The notes under the pieces were generated by a model that ran no database searches, was not told the origin of the DNA, and saw only the letters and a program-made list of their open reading frames with translations. The translations under genes were made by a program, and so were the position numbers. A stretch of DNA of 64,000 nucleotides, taken from NCBI GenBank assembly GCA_943370025.1, contig CALRPI020000013.1, forward strand, positions 18,753-82,752, given 5' to 3'. The stretch's first letter is position 1. Each line of letters opens with the position of its first letter. This document shows, piece after piece, positions 24,505 through 33,209 of this stretch. The DNA is from JAAUUE01 sp943370025 (GTDB lineage Bacteria; Cyanobacteriota; Cyanobacteriia; Cyanobacteriales; JAAUUE01).

Positions 24505-25392
24505 ATGCTCAGTTCTACTAGGGAATTATTGGAAACTGCTCGGCGCAATGTCTATGCTGTCGGGGGATTTAATGTCTACAACCTAGAGGGAGTGCAGGCT
24601 GTGCTCCGGGCAGCCGAAAAATATCACAGTCCAGCTATTTTGCAAATTCATCCCAGCGCCCTAATTTATGGGGGTTTGCCCCTGATTGCCCTGTGCTTAG
24701 AAGCCGCTCGATCGTCCCCCATGCCGATCGCCGTGCATCTTGACCATAGTACCAACCCTAGTGATATTCAGACTTCTCTAGAGGCGGGGGTGCGATCGAT
24801 CATGGCGGATGGTTCGCCCCTGAGCTATGGCGACAACCTGAAATTCACCAAGAAAATGACCGACCTCGCCCACGCCAAAGGGGCAGCGGTGGAAGCAGAA
24901 ATTGGCAGAATTAGCGGCACGGAAGATGGTTTGACCATTACGGAGAAAGAGGCAAAGATGACCGATCCCCGGCAGGCGGTGGAATTTGTCGCCGCCACGG
25001 GGGTAGATTTTCTGGCAGTGACGATCGGTAATGTCCACGGCGAATACAAGAGTCCGCCCCACCTAGATTTTCCTCGGTTAGCCAAGATTCGGGACTTGAT
25101 CTCGATTCCCCTCGTCCTTCACGGAGCCTCGGGACTGCCTCCAGAGATGGTGAGTCAGTCTATTAAGTTGGGGGTCTCGAAATTCAATGTAAATACGGAA
25201 GTGCGGATGGCGTTTATGGATTCCCTCACCGAAGGGTTTTGTATTAATTCTCCGGCAGATTTGCTGGAACCGATGGGGGAAGCGATCGCCGCTATGGCAG
25301 AAGTAATTGGCGAAAAGCTCCACCTATTTGGCTCTGTAGATAAAGCCCACCTGCATCAATCTCCCTACGCCGAAATGTTGGCGCTATCTTAA
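24505..25392 (+). CDS. Class II (zinc) ketose-bisphosphate aldolase
   Basis: The protein is 295 residues from the ATG at 24505; the same frame is open back to 24358 only because a dispersed repeat happens to be open. It is a class II aldolase of the FbaA/GatY/KbaY group. AVGGFNVYNLEG starts the barrel. The catalytic Asp and a zinc His are in AVHLDHS, the further metal ligands are Glu in VEAEIGRISG, His in IGNVHGEY and His in VLHGASG, and the phosphate site is KFNVNTE. It is shorter than the roughly 359-residue Calvin-cycle aldolase of cyanobacteria, so it may be a second aldolase acting on fructose or tagatose bisphosphate. Substrate is inference. Confidence 0.9.
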   Translation: MLSSTRELLETARRNVYAVGGFNVYNLEGVQAVLRAAEKYHSPAILQIHPSALIYGGLPLIALCLEAARSSPMPIAVHLDHSTNPSDIQTSLEAGVRSIMADGSPLSYGDNLKFTKKMTDLAHAKGAAVEAEIGRISGTEDGLTITEKEAKMTDPRQAVEFVAATGVDFLAVTIGNVHGEYKSPPHLDFPRLAKIRDLISIPLVLHGASGLPPEMVSQSIKLGVSKFNVNTEVRMAFMDSLTEGFCINSPADLLEPMGEAIAAMAEVIGEKLHLFGSVDKAHLHQSPYAEMLALS

Positions 25393-25398
25393 ACTTTT

Positions 25399-25590
25399 TA
25401 TACCATTTTGCTAAATATAGCGATCCTAAATCATTTGTGGATTTTTGAGGATTGAGAGAGATGCACCCTCCGGGTGCGTCTCTCTCAATCCATTTAGGAT
25501 TGCTATAGTTGATACCAATAAGATTTTAAATACCTTGCTGTGTAAGGATTTAAATCAAAAAACTGGTGAAACCATTTTTTTGATTTGGTA
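25399..25590. repeat. Family D repeat, interrupted copy
   Basis: TACCATTTTGCTAAATA lies to the left of element B3 and GTTGATACCAATAAGA to the right, continuing through ACCTTGCTGTGTAAGGATT to GATTTGGTAT. It aligns along its length with 25742-25841. Confidence 0.75.
25418..25505. mobile_element. Family B TA-flanked palindromic element (MITE-like), copy B3
   Basis: An 88-bp element with ends TAGCGATCCTAAAT and ATTTAGGATTGCTA, TA on both sides, and inner stem GGATTGAGAGAGA / TCTCTCTCAATCC. It interrupts a family D repeat. The intact family D copy at 25742 has a single TA at the same place. Confidence 0.85.
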
Positions 25591-25607
25591 TTAGTCGCCC
25601 GGGCTTA

Positions 25608-25697
25608 TAGCAACCGCCGGGGGGGGTAAGATGATTTTGATTGTAGAACCCCCGCGAAGCGAGGGTTCTACAATCAAAATCATCTTAGTGACAGCTA
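25608..25697. mobile_element. Family E TA-flanked palindromic element, copy E2
   Basis: A 90-bp element with ends TAGCAACCGC and GTGACAGCTA, TA on both sides (25606-25607, 25698-25699). The long central stem AAGATGATTTTGATTGTAGA pairs with its complement, around AACCCCCGC/GCGAGGGTT. Confidence 0.6.
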
Positions 25698-25741
25698 TAC
25701 CTATATGGGGATTCAACCCTAGTCATGTTCTTGGTCTCCTA

Positions 25742-25841
25742 ATACCATTTTGCCAAATAGTTGATACAAATAAGACTCTGAAAACCTTGCTGCGTAGGGA
25801 TTTAAATTAAAAAATGGCGAAACCATTTTTTAATTTTGTAT
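25742..25841. repeat. Family D repeat, intact copy
   Basis: TACCATTTTGCCAAATAG runs directly into TTGATACAAATAAGA without interruption, then ACCTTGCTGCGTAGGGATT and a near-palindromic AAAAAATGG...CCATTTTTTAA end. Confidence 0.7.
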
Positions 25842-26103
25842 AAGCACAAGTTGTATTGATCAGGAGGGGTCATACCCCCCTTAATAGTTTTTCTTTGGCT
25901 AATGTCAAGATTGTGTAAAGACGAAACTAAATTAACGGAAGAGAATTACAATATTAAACACAATCAACCATCAATTTGTCTAGGCAATAATTAGGAATCT
26001 AAATTGATAGCCTAAATTAAGTAAAATTACTGAAACTAGGTTTTTAGGGTTTTGTGATTTAGCAAATTTGACAGTATCAATTTGGAGATAAAGGAAAATC
26101 AAC

Positions 26104-27066
26104 ATGGTCACTACCGCAGTTCCGGTTACTGTTCTGACTGGTTATCTAGGGGCTGGAAAAACCACCCTCCTCAATCATATTCTGACCTACGAACACGGCA
26201 AGAAAGTTGCCGTAATCATCAATGAATTTGGGGAAGTTGGCATAGATAATCAGTTAGTTATTGATGCCGATGAAGAAATTTTTGAGATGAATAATGGCTG
26301 TATTTGTTGTACTGTCCGAGGAGACTTGCTGCGAATTATTGGTAATTTGATGAAACGGCGGCATAAATTTGACCATCTGATCATTGAAACCACCGGTATT
26401 GCTGACCCTGCCCCAGTGATTCAGACCTTCTTTGTCGATGATGATATACGGGATAAAGTATCCCTAGATGCAGTGGTGACAGTGGTGGATACCAAGCATA
26501 TTTCCCAGCACTGGGAGGCGGAAGAAGCTCAAGAACAAATTGCTTTTGCCGATGTAATTTTATTAAACAAAACTGATTTAGTTACCCCTGAAGAACTAGA
26601 TACATTAGAGGCAAAAATTCGGGGGATGAATGCGATCGCCAAAATCTACCGCACCCAAAATAGTCAATTAGATATGAATGCTATTTTAGGAGTTCAGGCT
26701 TTTAATTTAGATCAGGCTCTAGAAATCGATCCCCATTTTTTGGAATCCCATCATCATCACGACCACGATGAAGAAATTGGCTCGATCGCCATCACGGAAA
26801 CCAAGCCAATGGATGAGCAAAAACTCCATAACTGGCTGAACGAGATCCTCCAAACCCAAGGCTCAGATATCTTCCGGGTCAAGGGGATCATCAACATGGC
26901 GGGAGACGAGAATCGGTTTGTGCTTCAGGGGGTGCATATGATGCTAGAAGGTAATGGCGATCGCCCGTGGAAACCAGAGGAAACCAAAAAAAGTGAACTA
27001 GTTTTCATCGGCAGAAATCTTGATGCCACCAAACTCAGGGAGGGTTTCCAGCAGTGCCTAGCCTAA
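26104..27066 (+). CDS. COG0523 (CobW/P47K) GTPase, probable metallochaperone
   Basis: The protein is 320 residues, a G3E GTPase. The Walker A is GYLGAGKTT (13-21), the diagnostic metal site CICC is at 66-69 in NNGCICCTVRGD, the guanine-specificity motif is in LLNKTDL, and the C-terminal CobW_C domain has LHNWLNEILQ and VFIGRNLD. A His/Asp-rich loop (ESHHHHDHDEE) links the domains and probably binds zinc or another divalent metal. Family members deliver Zn, Co or Fe to targets. Which metal applies here is not shown: no cobalamin gene or Zur-type box is adjacent. An AAGGA ribosome site precedes the ATG. The next gene overlaps by 13 bases. Confidence 0.9.
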   Translation: MVTTAVPVTVLTGYLGAGKTTLLNHILTYEHGKKVAVIINEFGEVGIDNQLVIDADEEIFEMNNGCICCTVRGDLLRIIGNLMKRRHKFDHLIIETTGIADPAPVIQTFFVDDDIRDKVSLDAVVTVVDTKHISQHWEAEEAQEQIAFADVILLNKTDLVTPEELDTLEAKIRGMNAIAKIYRTQNSQLDMNAILGVQAFNLDQALEIDPHFLESHHHHDHDEEIGSIAITETKPMDEQKLHNWLNEILQTQGSDIFRVKGIINMAGDENRFVLQGVHMMLEGNGDRPWKPEETKKSELVFIGRNLDATKLREGFQQCLA

Positions 27067-28133
27067 AGAAAGCCAAGAAAACTACTCCTGTAGATCGCTT
27101 TAGTAATCGGCAAGTCCGGGATACTTTACAGGAATACATCACCGCCCTTGCCTACGCGCCTACGGGGAACTTTCTGGCGGCAGCATCGGCAGCAGGAGAA
27201 TTAATTCTCTATCGCAAACAGGAATCGATCGAGCTTCAGGTAATATCTGAGCAATCCCTAGATTGCTTAGCCTTTTCCCCCAATGGCCAATACCTCGCTG
27301 CAGGCGGGCAAGATGGTTGGGTGCGGGTGTGGAGGATGGTGGATCAGCAGTTGGTGATTGCCCTTGATAATTCCCCCCGGTGGATTGAGCATCTAGATTG
27401 GAGTAGTGACAGTCAGAAATTGGCTTTTGGCAATGGTCGCTACGTCCAAGTGTGGGATGTAGTCGCCAATCAGGTAGTCACAACCCTAAATTTTGAGGAA
27501 TCTTCCGTCTTTGGGGTAGCTTGGCATCCGGTGGTAGATTATTTGGCGATCGCTGGTTATCAAGGCGTAAAAATTTGGTCTGGGGCAGACTGGGATGAGG
27601 ATCCCTATCATCTAAGTATTCCTTCTACAACTCAGGTCTTAAGCTGGTCTAGGGATGGCAAGTATTTAGCCGCTGTCAATCTGGATACGACAGTAGTGGT
27701 GCTGGAGTGGGGGCAGGAGCATCCTTGGGTGATGCGAGGGTTTCCGGGGAAGGTGCGATCGATCGCTTGGAGCGAGAAAAACGATAAGCAGGGCTTTCCT
27801 CTACTCACCTGTGCCAGCGCGGAGGGGATCATAGCCTGGACAAAGGAATCGGAAGCCAGTTCGGGCTGGAGTGGGGCTGTCCTAGAGGGACATCTAGAAA
27901 ATGTGGCGATCGTTGCTTTTCAGCCCAGAACTCTCTTACTTGCCTCTGGCGGAGCTGATGGTCAAATCTGCCTCTGGGATCGAGCCAAAAAACTAGGACA
28001 AACGCTACCGGGAGGCAAGTTAGAGTTTACCTGTCTGAGTTGGCATCCCGAAGGTGATTATTTGGCGGCTGGGACAGACCAAGGAGAGATTTTGATTTGG
28101 AGCAAATCGACCCAAGGGCAGGGCTTTAATTAA
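27054..28133 (+). CDS. WD40 repeat protein
   Basis: The protein is 359 residues, starting with GTG at 27054 inside the end of the GTPase gene (13-base overlap). About seven WD40 blades can be followed: LAYAPTGNFLAAASAAGELI, LAFSPNGQYLAAGGQDGWVR, HLDWSSDSQKLAFGNGRYVQ, VAWHPVVDYLAIAGYQGVKI, LSWSRDGKYLAAVN, IVAFQPRTLLLASGGADGQI and LSWHPEGDYLAAGTDQGEIL. This fills one complete propeller. No signal peptide is present, so it is likely a cytoplasmic scaffold. Translational coupling to a COG0523 metallochaperone suggests it helps present a client protein or metal site to the GTPase (inference). Confidence 0.9.
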   Translation: MPSLKKAKKTTPVDRFSNRQVRDTLQEYITALAYAPTGNFLAAASAAGELILYRKQESIELQVISEQSLDCLAFSPNGQYLAAGGQDGWVRVWRMVDQQLVIALDNSPRWIEHLDWSSDSQKLAFGNGRYVQVWDVVANQVVTTLNFEESSVFGVAWHPVVDYLAIAGYQGVKIWSGADWDEDPYHLSIPSTTQVLSWSRDGKYLAAVNLDTTVVVLEWGQEHPWVMRGFPGKVRSIAWSEKNDKQGFPLLTCASAEGIIAWTKESEASSGWSGAVLEGHLENVAIVAFQPRTLLLASGGADGQICLWDRAKKLGQTLPGGKLEFTCLSWHPEGDYLAAGTDQGEILIWSKSTQGQGFN

Positions 28134-28149
28134 GATTAGGATTTCACTA

Positions 28150-28247
28150 TAGCAACCCTAAATGGTTTCACCCGCCGGAGGCGAGTGAAACCATCTGCCA
28201 GAAGTAAGTTGACTTAGTAACTGTTCTCGAACAATTTAGGATCGCTA
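28150..28247. mobile_element. Family B TA-flanked palindromic element (MITE-like), copy B4
   Basis: A 98-bp element with ends TAGCAACCCTAAAT and ATTTAGGATCGCTA, TA on both sides (28148-28149, 28248-28249), and inner hairpin GGTTTCACCCGCC / GGCGAGTGAAACC. The right end supplies the TAG stop of the SWIM gene on the minus strand. Confidence 0.78.
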
Positions 28248-29084
28248 TAGTAACCCTGAGTTTTTAGTTTTGACTCGATCGTACAACTCTTCCATAGTTT
28301 CAATGAACGATCGATCCTTTTGCCAAAAGGGAGGATAATCCCCCTGCTTTTTAACTACGATCGCCGACACACTACTTGGTGTAGATAAAGGAATAGTTTG
28401 GGGTAAATGCTTTTGTCCTTGCCAAAACTGTTTGAGGGTTGGAGTTTCAGTACAGAAGAAAGTTTCCGGCTTAGTAAAATAAGTAGGACTAGGTGCTGAT
28501 TTAGTATCTGTAGAACTATCTAGTTCAGAGGCTAAGATTTTGCCTAGGGGTGATTTGATTAATTCTTCTAGCAATGCCTCTTTTGATAAGCCCCGCAATT
28601 CAAATAGTAAGAATGGATTTTGGTCTAGTTCTTTTGCCAATCGATAGCATAACCCAGCAATGTGCTTGCAGGCATCTGAATAATCTGGGCAAGAGCATTT
28701 AGTTTTGAAATCTTTACGACTGTGGGGTAATAAATATTGACCGGGGAGAAAGCTATACTCAATATTCTCTGGAACCTCATTAATCAATAGTCTGGCGACA
28801 ACGCTGGCTCTAGAGGAGAGGTGTTGAATAATTTCTGACCAGTCTTCGGGATCGATCGGCTTCAAGGCAATTTCTGTAAAATATTTTGGTTCTTTATAAA
28901 CCCCAAAATAAGGATTAACATTGCCCCGAATCATCCCTGTCACTACTCCATCAACAATATCAAAATGCAGCATCCGGCTCTCACCAGCATAGGCTTTGCC
29001 CCGTTGCAATCTACCTGAGTCAGTGAAAGATTCCAATGCTTTGATAAATTTTTGCCCCCACCAAGTACGACTATGTATTGCCAT
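28245..29084 (-). CDS. SWIM zinc-finger protein
   Basis: The protein is 279 residues. The SWIM motif C-x-C-x(n)-C-x-H is seen in KCSCPDYSDACKHIAG at about residues 127-142, preceded by the usual N-terminal domain (SRTWWGQKFIKALESF, YAGESRMLHFDIVDGVVTGMI). It is followed closely by the SWIM partner's usual neighbour on the same strand, a SNF2 helicase gene 84 bases upstream. B. subtilis YwqB/YwqA is, as I recall, a comparable pair. A role in nucleic-acid binding with the helicase is likely. The stop codon TAG is the terminus of inserted element B4, so the native C-terminus may have been altered. Confidence 0.88.
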   Translation of the reverse strand: MAIHSRTWWGQKFIKALESFTDSGRLQRGKAYAGESRMLHFDIVDGVVTGMIRGNVNPYFGVYKEPKYFTEIALKPIDPEDWSEIIQHLSSRASVVARLLINEVPENIEYSFLPGQYLLPHSRKDFKTKCSCPDYSDACKHIAGLCYRLAKELDQNPFLLFELRGLSKEALLEELIKSPLGKILASELDSSTDTKSAPSPTYFTKPETFFCTETPTLKQFWQGQKHLPQTIPLSTPSSVSAIVVKKQGDYPPFWQKDRSFIETMEELYDRVKTKNSGLL

Positions 29085-29120
29085 TTAATTTCCCTTGATA
29101 ACTAATAATTAGTTTTGTAG

Positions 29121-29153
29121 ATAGTTTTACCCGCCTTCGGCGGGTAAAACTAT
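29121..29153. repeat. Hairpin ATAGTTTTACCCGCC / GGCGGGTAAAACTAT
   Basis: A perfect 15-bp stem with a 3-base loop between the SNF2 and SWIM genes, followed by AAGGATCGCGATCC, which resembles the end of family B elements. It may be a decayed member and could weaken read-through. Confidence 0.5.
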
Positions 29154-29168
29154 TAAGGATCGCGATCC

Positions 29169-32100
29169 TTAGTCCATAATTGCACTCCTATTTAAGGCAA
29201 TCAGTTTTTTGAATTTGTCATTATCCAGTTCCGTCAACCAAGATTCATCTGCACCGACGATCGCCCCCGCCAGTTTCTTTTTATCTTCGATCATTTCATC
29301 AATTCTTTCTTCTAGAGAACCAATGGTAATAAATTTATGGACAAAGACATTTTTCTTTTGCCCAATCCGAAAAGCCCGATCGGTTGCCTGATCTTCCACT
29401 GCTGGATTCCACCAGCGATCGAAGTGAAAGACATGATTTGCCTTGGTTAAGGTAATCCCCACACCTCCAGCCTTGAGGGAAAGGATAAACACCGAAGCTC
29501 CCGTTTCTGGGTCTTGAAATTCACTAATCATTCGTTCTCGTTTATCTCGGTTAGTACCGCCATGAATGTAGTAAGTATTGTAGTGAAAAGTTTGGCGAAA
29601 ATGTTTTTCTAATGCATCACCAATTTCTGTGAATTGGGTAAAAATCAATAGGCTTTCCCCTTCAGAAATTGCTTCTTCCACCATCTCTGATAGGCGGCTC
29701 AATTTATGCGATCGCTCTGGAGTGAAATCACTGCCATCTTGGAGAAACTGCCGGGGATGATTACAGATTTGTTTTAGTTTCATCAAAGTAGATAAAATCA
29801 ATCCTTTGCGCTCAATTCCTGCTACACTATTCAGCTTTTCTTCCACATCCTTAACCACAGCTTCATAAAGAGAAGCTTGTTCCTTGGTCAAGTTAGCGTA
29901 TAACTTTTGCTCAACCTTATCTGGCAAGTCCTTAATAATCGATTTATCAGTCTTTAGTCGCCGTAAAATAAATGGTTCTACTAGTTTTTTCAAGACTCCT
30001 GATTGAATCGGATCATTGTTCTTTTGGATTGGGGTTTCAAAGGATTTCTTAAACTGTGTTTCCTTGCCCAAATATCCGGGATTTAGAAAGTTAAAAATTG
30101 ACCACAGATCCAATAATCTATTTTCCACCGGTGTCCCGGTAAGAGCGAGACGATGCCTAGATTCTAACTTTAGGATTGCCTTAGTCTGGGCAGCCTTGGG
30201 ATTTTTGATATTTTGTGCCTCATCAATCACAATGCGATGCCATTGGACTTTGCTAAATAGAGCTTCATCTTTGCGAATTAAGGTGAAGGAAGTAATCACT
30301 AAATCGTGACTTTGGCACAGTTCCTGAAAAGATGGTGCATTTTGAGTTCGATCGCCCCCATGATGCACGATCGCCCGTAGATGGGGAGCAAACTTCTCGA
30401 TTTCTTTCCGCCAGTTCCCCAATACAGAAGTAGGGGCGATCAGCAGAGTTGGTTTGCAGATAGGAGTAGATGCCGACAAAGCAGAATCTGTAGATGCTGA
30501 TGCTTCAATAGAACTAGGCTTTTTAGTTTTCTGACTGCGGGTAGTTTTCGCTGATTCTTCAGCTTGAGAACCGGCTGCATCCTGATCCCATTCTGCTTTT
30601 TCATTGACCAATCGGGCAATAATTTGCACCGTCTTCCCCAGCCCCATATCGTCAGCCAGACAACCATTTAAGCCTAAGTTTTCCAAGTATTGCAACCAAG
30701 CCACGCCTCGGCGTTGATATTCCCGCAGCGTTCCGTTCAAAAGCGGGGGATTTTCTATGGGGGCAAATTGTTGTTTATCTTGCAACTTTGCCATCATTTC
30801 TGCCAGCACCCCATCATGATCCACCTCCAAATCTGGGTCAGAAGCCGACATTTTCATGAAATCAATCAAACTCATTTCTGGGTGCTCTTGACCATGCTGT
30901 TGCCAAAAATTCAGCATCTCTTGCATTTTGCCCTGATCGAGTTCCATCCACTCTCCCCGGAACTTGATCAAGGAAGACTTGCCCTGCACTAACTGTTCCC
31001 ATTCTTCAACAGAGATAGATTCATCGCCGATCGCTAGTTCGTACTGATATTCCACCAGTTGATCGAAGCCAAAATAACTCTTGGTCTTGGTTTTGCCACT
31101 GGTTGGACTTTTCCCCGATGCCTTGAGGCGCATTTTTGCCCGTCTCCGTCCCATCGGTGTCCACCAAGCAGGGACAATCACCTTATAGCCAGCATCTTCC
31201 AAAATCCAAGCCGATTCCTTGAGAAATTCAAAGGATTGATCGAGATCAAGGCTTAAACCAGAGGGTTGATCGGTTTCTAATCCAGACCAAAGGTGATTAT
31301 AAATTCGGGCAGCGTACCCCAAATTGAGGAATAGATTTTGCTCAAAATCTGCACCAAAATCCGTCTGTATTGCCTGCTTTCTTGCCGTATTCATCAGCCA
31401 ATAGGCGGCTAAGGGCATCTTCTGGGAAGGGTCTTGCTTAGGCGCTGCCAGAAATAGTAATTGCCAAGGTTCTGATTCTCTTTGGGGGGCTTCTAGTTGA
31501 AAACAGAGATAAAACGGTAAAGTTGCTTGGGTATAGGTAATTTTTTGATGCCAAGCTTGCCATTGTTTTAATTGCGCTAAGTTTTGAGGATTGGAGACGA
31601 TCGGGCTAGAGAATTTATCCTTGGTAAAATTCAGACATTGCTCCAGCAGAGAATCAGCCACTTGTTGGTCAAATTTTGCCGTTGAGGGGGTGTGGGTGAG
31701 GATGTTGTGAAGGAGAGATTCGGAAAAATGTCGGAGCAGGGTTTGGCGATCAAAAAACTGAGCTGACTCTGATAAATCCAATGGTTGACTAAAGCCACAA
31801 ACGCAAGCTAATGGCATATATTCTGCATACTGCTGGAGTTCTGCCTCGTAGTTTTCAGAAACAATTTCCCATCCCGGATAAATTTCCAGTTGAGGAGGTT
31901 TGAGAGATCTTTGTTTAGCTGTCGTTGACTTTTTAGTTGATTTTTTAGCAGCAGCTTTGGTTTTTGTCGAAGCTTTAGCAGCAGCATCTATGGTTTCAGA
32001 AACAGTTGGGCTAATTTCAGTTTCTTGCTCTCGAAACTTAAAAGCTGGGATATATTGATCCCGGAGAATGATTTGTTTAAATGCTTGAGTGTAGTGATAC

Positions 32101-32747
32101 CAAAATAATAAATCTGCTCCCAATTGGACATCTACTAAGTTGTTAATAGTAATAAAATGCAAGTCATTCAGCAGTTTGATAATATTAATTGCCCGTTTAT
32201 ATTCATAGACACCAGTTTTGACCTCGGCAGTTACCTGATAGCAATCAATTTGCCAATATTGCAGCTCAAAAGTTTCGGGAATTTCTGCTTCTAGATATCG
32301 TGCTAATTCCAAAGAAGGGAGGGGCTGGCGATCGATCGCCCCATCACTAGGAGCATCTCCTGAGTTGAGACTTGTCGGCAACAAAAAATATTTGGGGAAT
32401 ACAATTTCATCCCTAACAATATATTTGCTAGCACCCCCATTACTAAATCCTTGCAAAAGATTATCTTTAATCCCCAGATCATTTAATAAAAATGACTTTA
32501 ATTCTTTTGCCGCCAAACTAGCAGGATGCCTTAGTCCTAATTGCTCAGATTGGTTAGGTTGCCCAGTAGTTTGTCCACTAGTTTGCTCAGAAGCGATCGC
32601 CGCTTTCGTTGCAGCAGATTGTCGTGATTTGGCTTTAGTCTTTGCCCCCTGATTGATCTCATTTGTCTCTACCCAAATATAAAAATTGCCACTCTGGATA
32701 AAACCACTAGTACGATCGGGGATCCAAGTACCATGCAAAATTTTCAT
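29169..32747 (-). CDS. SNF2 family DEAD/DEAH-box helicase
   Basis: The protein is 1192 residues. The first 550 residues are the non-catalytic SNF2-associated region found in bacterial HepA/HelZ-like proteins, with a Lys/Ala/Thr-rich linker at about 255-285. The helicase core follows: Walker A in CLADDMGLGKTVQ, motif Ia LLIAPTSVLGNWRKE, motif II VIDEAQNIKN, motif III LTGTPVENRL, and the C-terminal lobe with FTQFTEIGDAL and WWNPAVEDQATDRAFRIGQ. A second Lys/Ser-rich insertion near 745-770 splits the first lobe. It should translocate on double-stranded DNA or remodel nucleoprotein. The SWIM gene downstream is probably its partner. Confidence 0.95.
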   Translation of the reverse strand: MKILHGTWIPDRTSGFIQSGNFYIWVETNEINQGAKTKAKSRQSAATKAAIASEQTSGQTTGQPNQSEQLGLRHPASLAAKELKSFLLNDLGIKDNLLQGFSNGGASKYIVRDEIVFPKYFLLPTSLNSGDAPSDGAIDRQPLPSLELARYLEAEIPETFELQYWQIDCYQVTAEVKTGVYEYKRAINIIKLLNDLHFITINNLVDVQLGADLLFWYHYTQAFKQIILRDQYIPAFKFREQETEISPTVSETIDAAAKASTKTKAAAKKSTKKSTTAKQRSLKPPQLEIYPGWEIVSENYEAELQQYAEYMPLACVCGFSQPLDLSESAQFFDRQTLLRHFSESLLHNILTHTPSTAKFDQQVADSLLEQCLNFTKDKFSSPIVSNPQNLAQLKQWQAWHQKITYTQATLPFYLCFQLEAPQRESEPWQLLFLAAPKQDPSQKMPLAAYWLMNTARKQAIQTDFGADFEQNLFLNLGYAARIYNHLWSGLETDQPSGLSLDLDQSFEFLKESAWILEDAGYKVIVPAWWTPMGRRRAKMRLKASGKSPTSGKTKTKSYFGFDQLVEYQYELAIGDESISVEEWEQLVQGKSSLIKFRGEWMELDQGKMQEMLNFWQQHGQEHPEMSLIDFMKMSASDPDLEVDHDGVLAEMMAKLQDKQQFAPIENPPLLNGTLREYQRRGVAWLQYLENLGLNGCLADDMGLGKTVQIIARLVNEKAEWDQDAAGSQAEESAKTTRSQKTKKPSSIEASASTDSALSASTPICKPTLLIAPTSVLGNWRKEIEKFAPHLRAIVHHGGDRTQNAPSFQELCQSHDLVITSFTLIRKDEALFSKVQWHRIVIDEAQNIKNPKAAQTKAILKLESRHRLALTGTPVENRLLDLWSIFNFLNPGYLGKETQFKKSFETPIQKNNDPIQSGVLKKLVEPFILRRLKTDKSIIKDLPDKVEQKLYANLTKEQASLYEAVVKDVEEKLNSVAGIERKGLILSTLMKLKQICNHPRQFLQDGSDFTPERSHKLSRLSEMVEEAISEGESLLIFTQFTEIGDALEKHFRQTFHYNTYYIHGGTNRDKRERMISEFQDPETGASVFILSLKAGGVGITLTKANHVFHFDRWWNPAVEDQATDRAFRIGQKKNVFVHKFITIGSLEERIDEMIEDKKKLAGAIVGADESWLTELDNDKFKKLIALNRSAIMD

Positions 32748-33209
32748 CGGCTTTTGGGGTGATGCGCTTATAGAATAGAACTGGAGAAGTCTATTAATAA
32801 AATAGTATAAACCTACAGCTTAGAAAGCGAGAATCCTTTACATATTTTCTTGGTAGGCTGATCCGAAGTGCTTGCTATAGCAATCCTACAGGAATTTGAG
32901 AGTGGGTGGCTACAGCCATTTACTCTCAAACCGAACATTGATAAGACTTTCAATATTTGCAGTGTGTCTCATTTGAACGCAAAGGGCTGTAATTGATTTT
33001 AGAACTGTAAAGAGTGTAGAACGGCGAATCCTTTGGGTGCGCCGTTCTACACTCTAAGTAGACTTAAAAACAGATGGCTATAGCCACCTGTTCTTAAACT
33101 GAGATAAGTTCTGTTATAGCGGTTCTCAATCCAGTGTAGTACTGGGCATAGGGACGCAAGGCTTTGTATCTTCAATATGTACCGCAGCAAAACGAGAGTT
33201 GCTATACCA
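32748..33209. other. Intergenic region with hairpin repeats
   Basis: About 460 bases with no supported gene. A family B-like arm TATAGCAATCCTA (about 32876) runs into a family C repeat (32887-32991). It is followed by a perfect hairpin AGAGTGTAGAACGGCG / CGCCGTTCTACACTCT (33011-33055) and a TATAGC arm near 33114. Confidence 0.65.
32887..32991. repeat. Family C repeat, intact copy
   Basis: TTTGAGAGTGGGTGGCTACA hairpin, then AACATTGATAAGACTTTCAA, then GTGTGTCTCATTTGAACGC and a GGGCTGTAA end. It aligns with 55643-55747 and, as an interrupted copy, with 21201-21390. Confidence 0.7.

Larger units (their letters stand above)
25393..26103. other. Long repeat-rich intergenic region
   Basis: The 711 bases hold two copies of a family D repeat (25399-25590 interrupted, 25742-25841 intact), a family B element inside the first and a family E element between them. 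No gene is supported. From about 25850 to 26103 the sequence is unique and AT-rich. A ribosome-binding AAGGA precedes the next gene. I see no TGATAATNATTATCA-type metal operator there. Confidence 0.7.

Noticed and set aside
26000..26103. Zur-type operator upstream of the COG0523 gene
   Set aside because: No TGATAATNATTATCA-like palindrome is present in the leader, so zinc regulation cannot be claimed.
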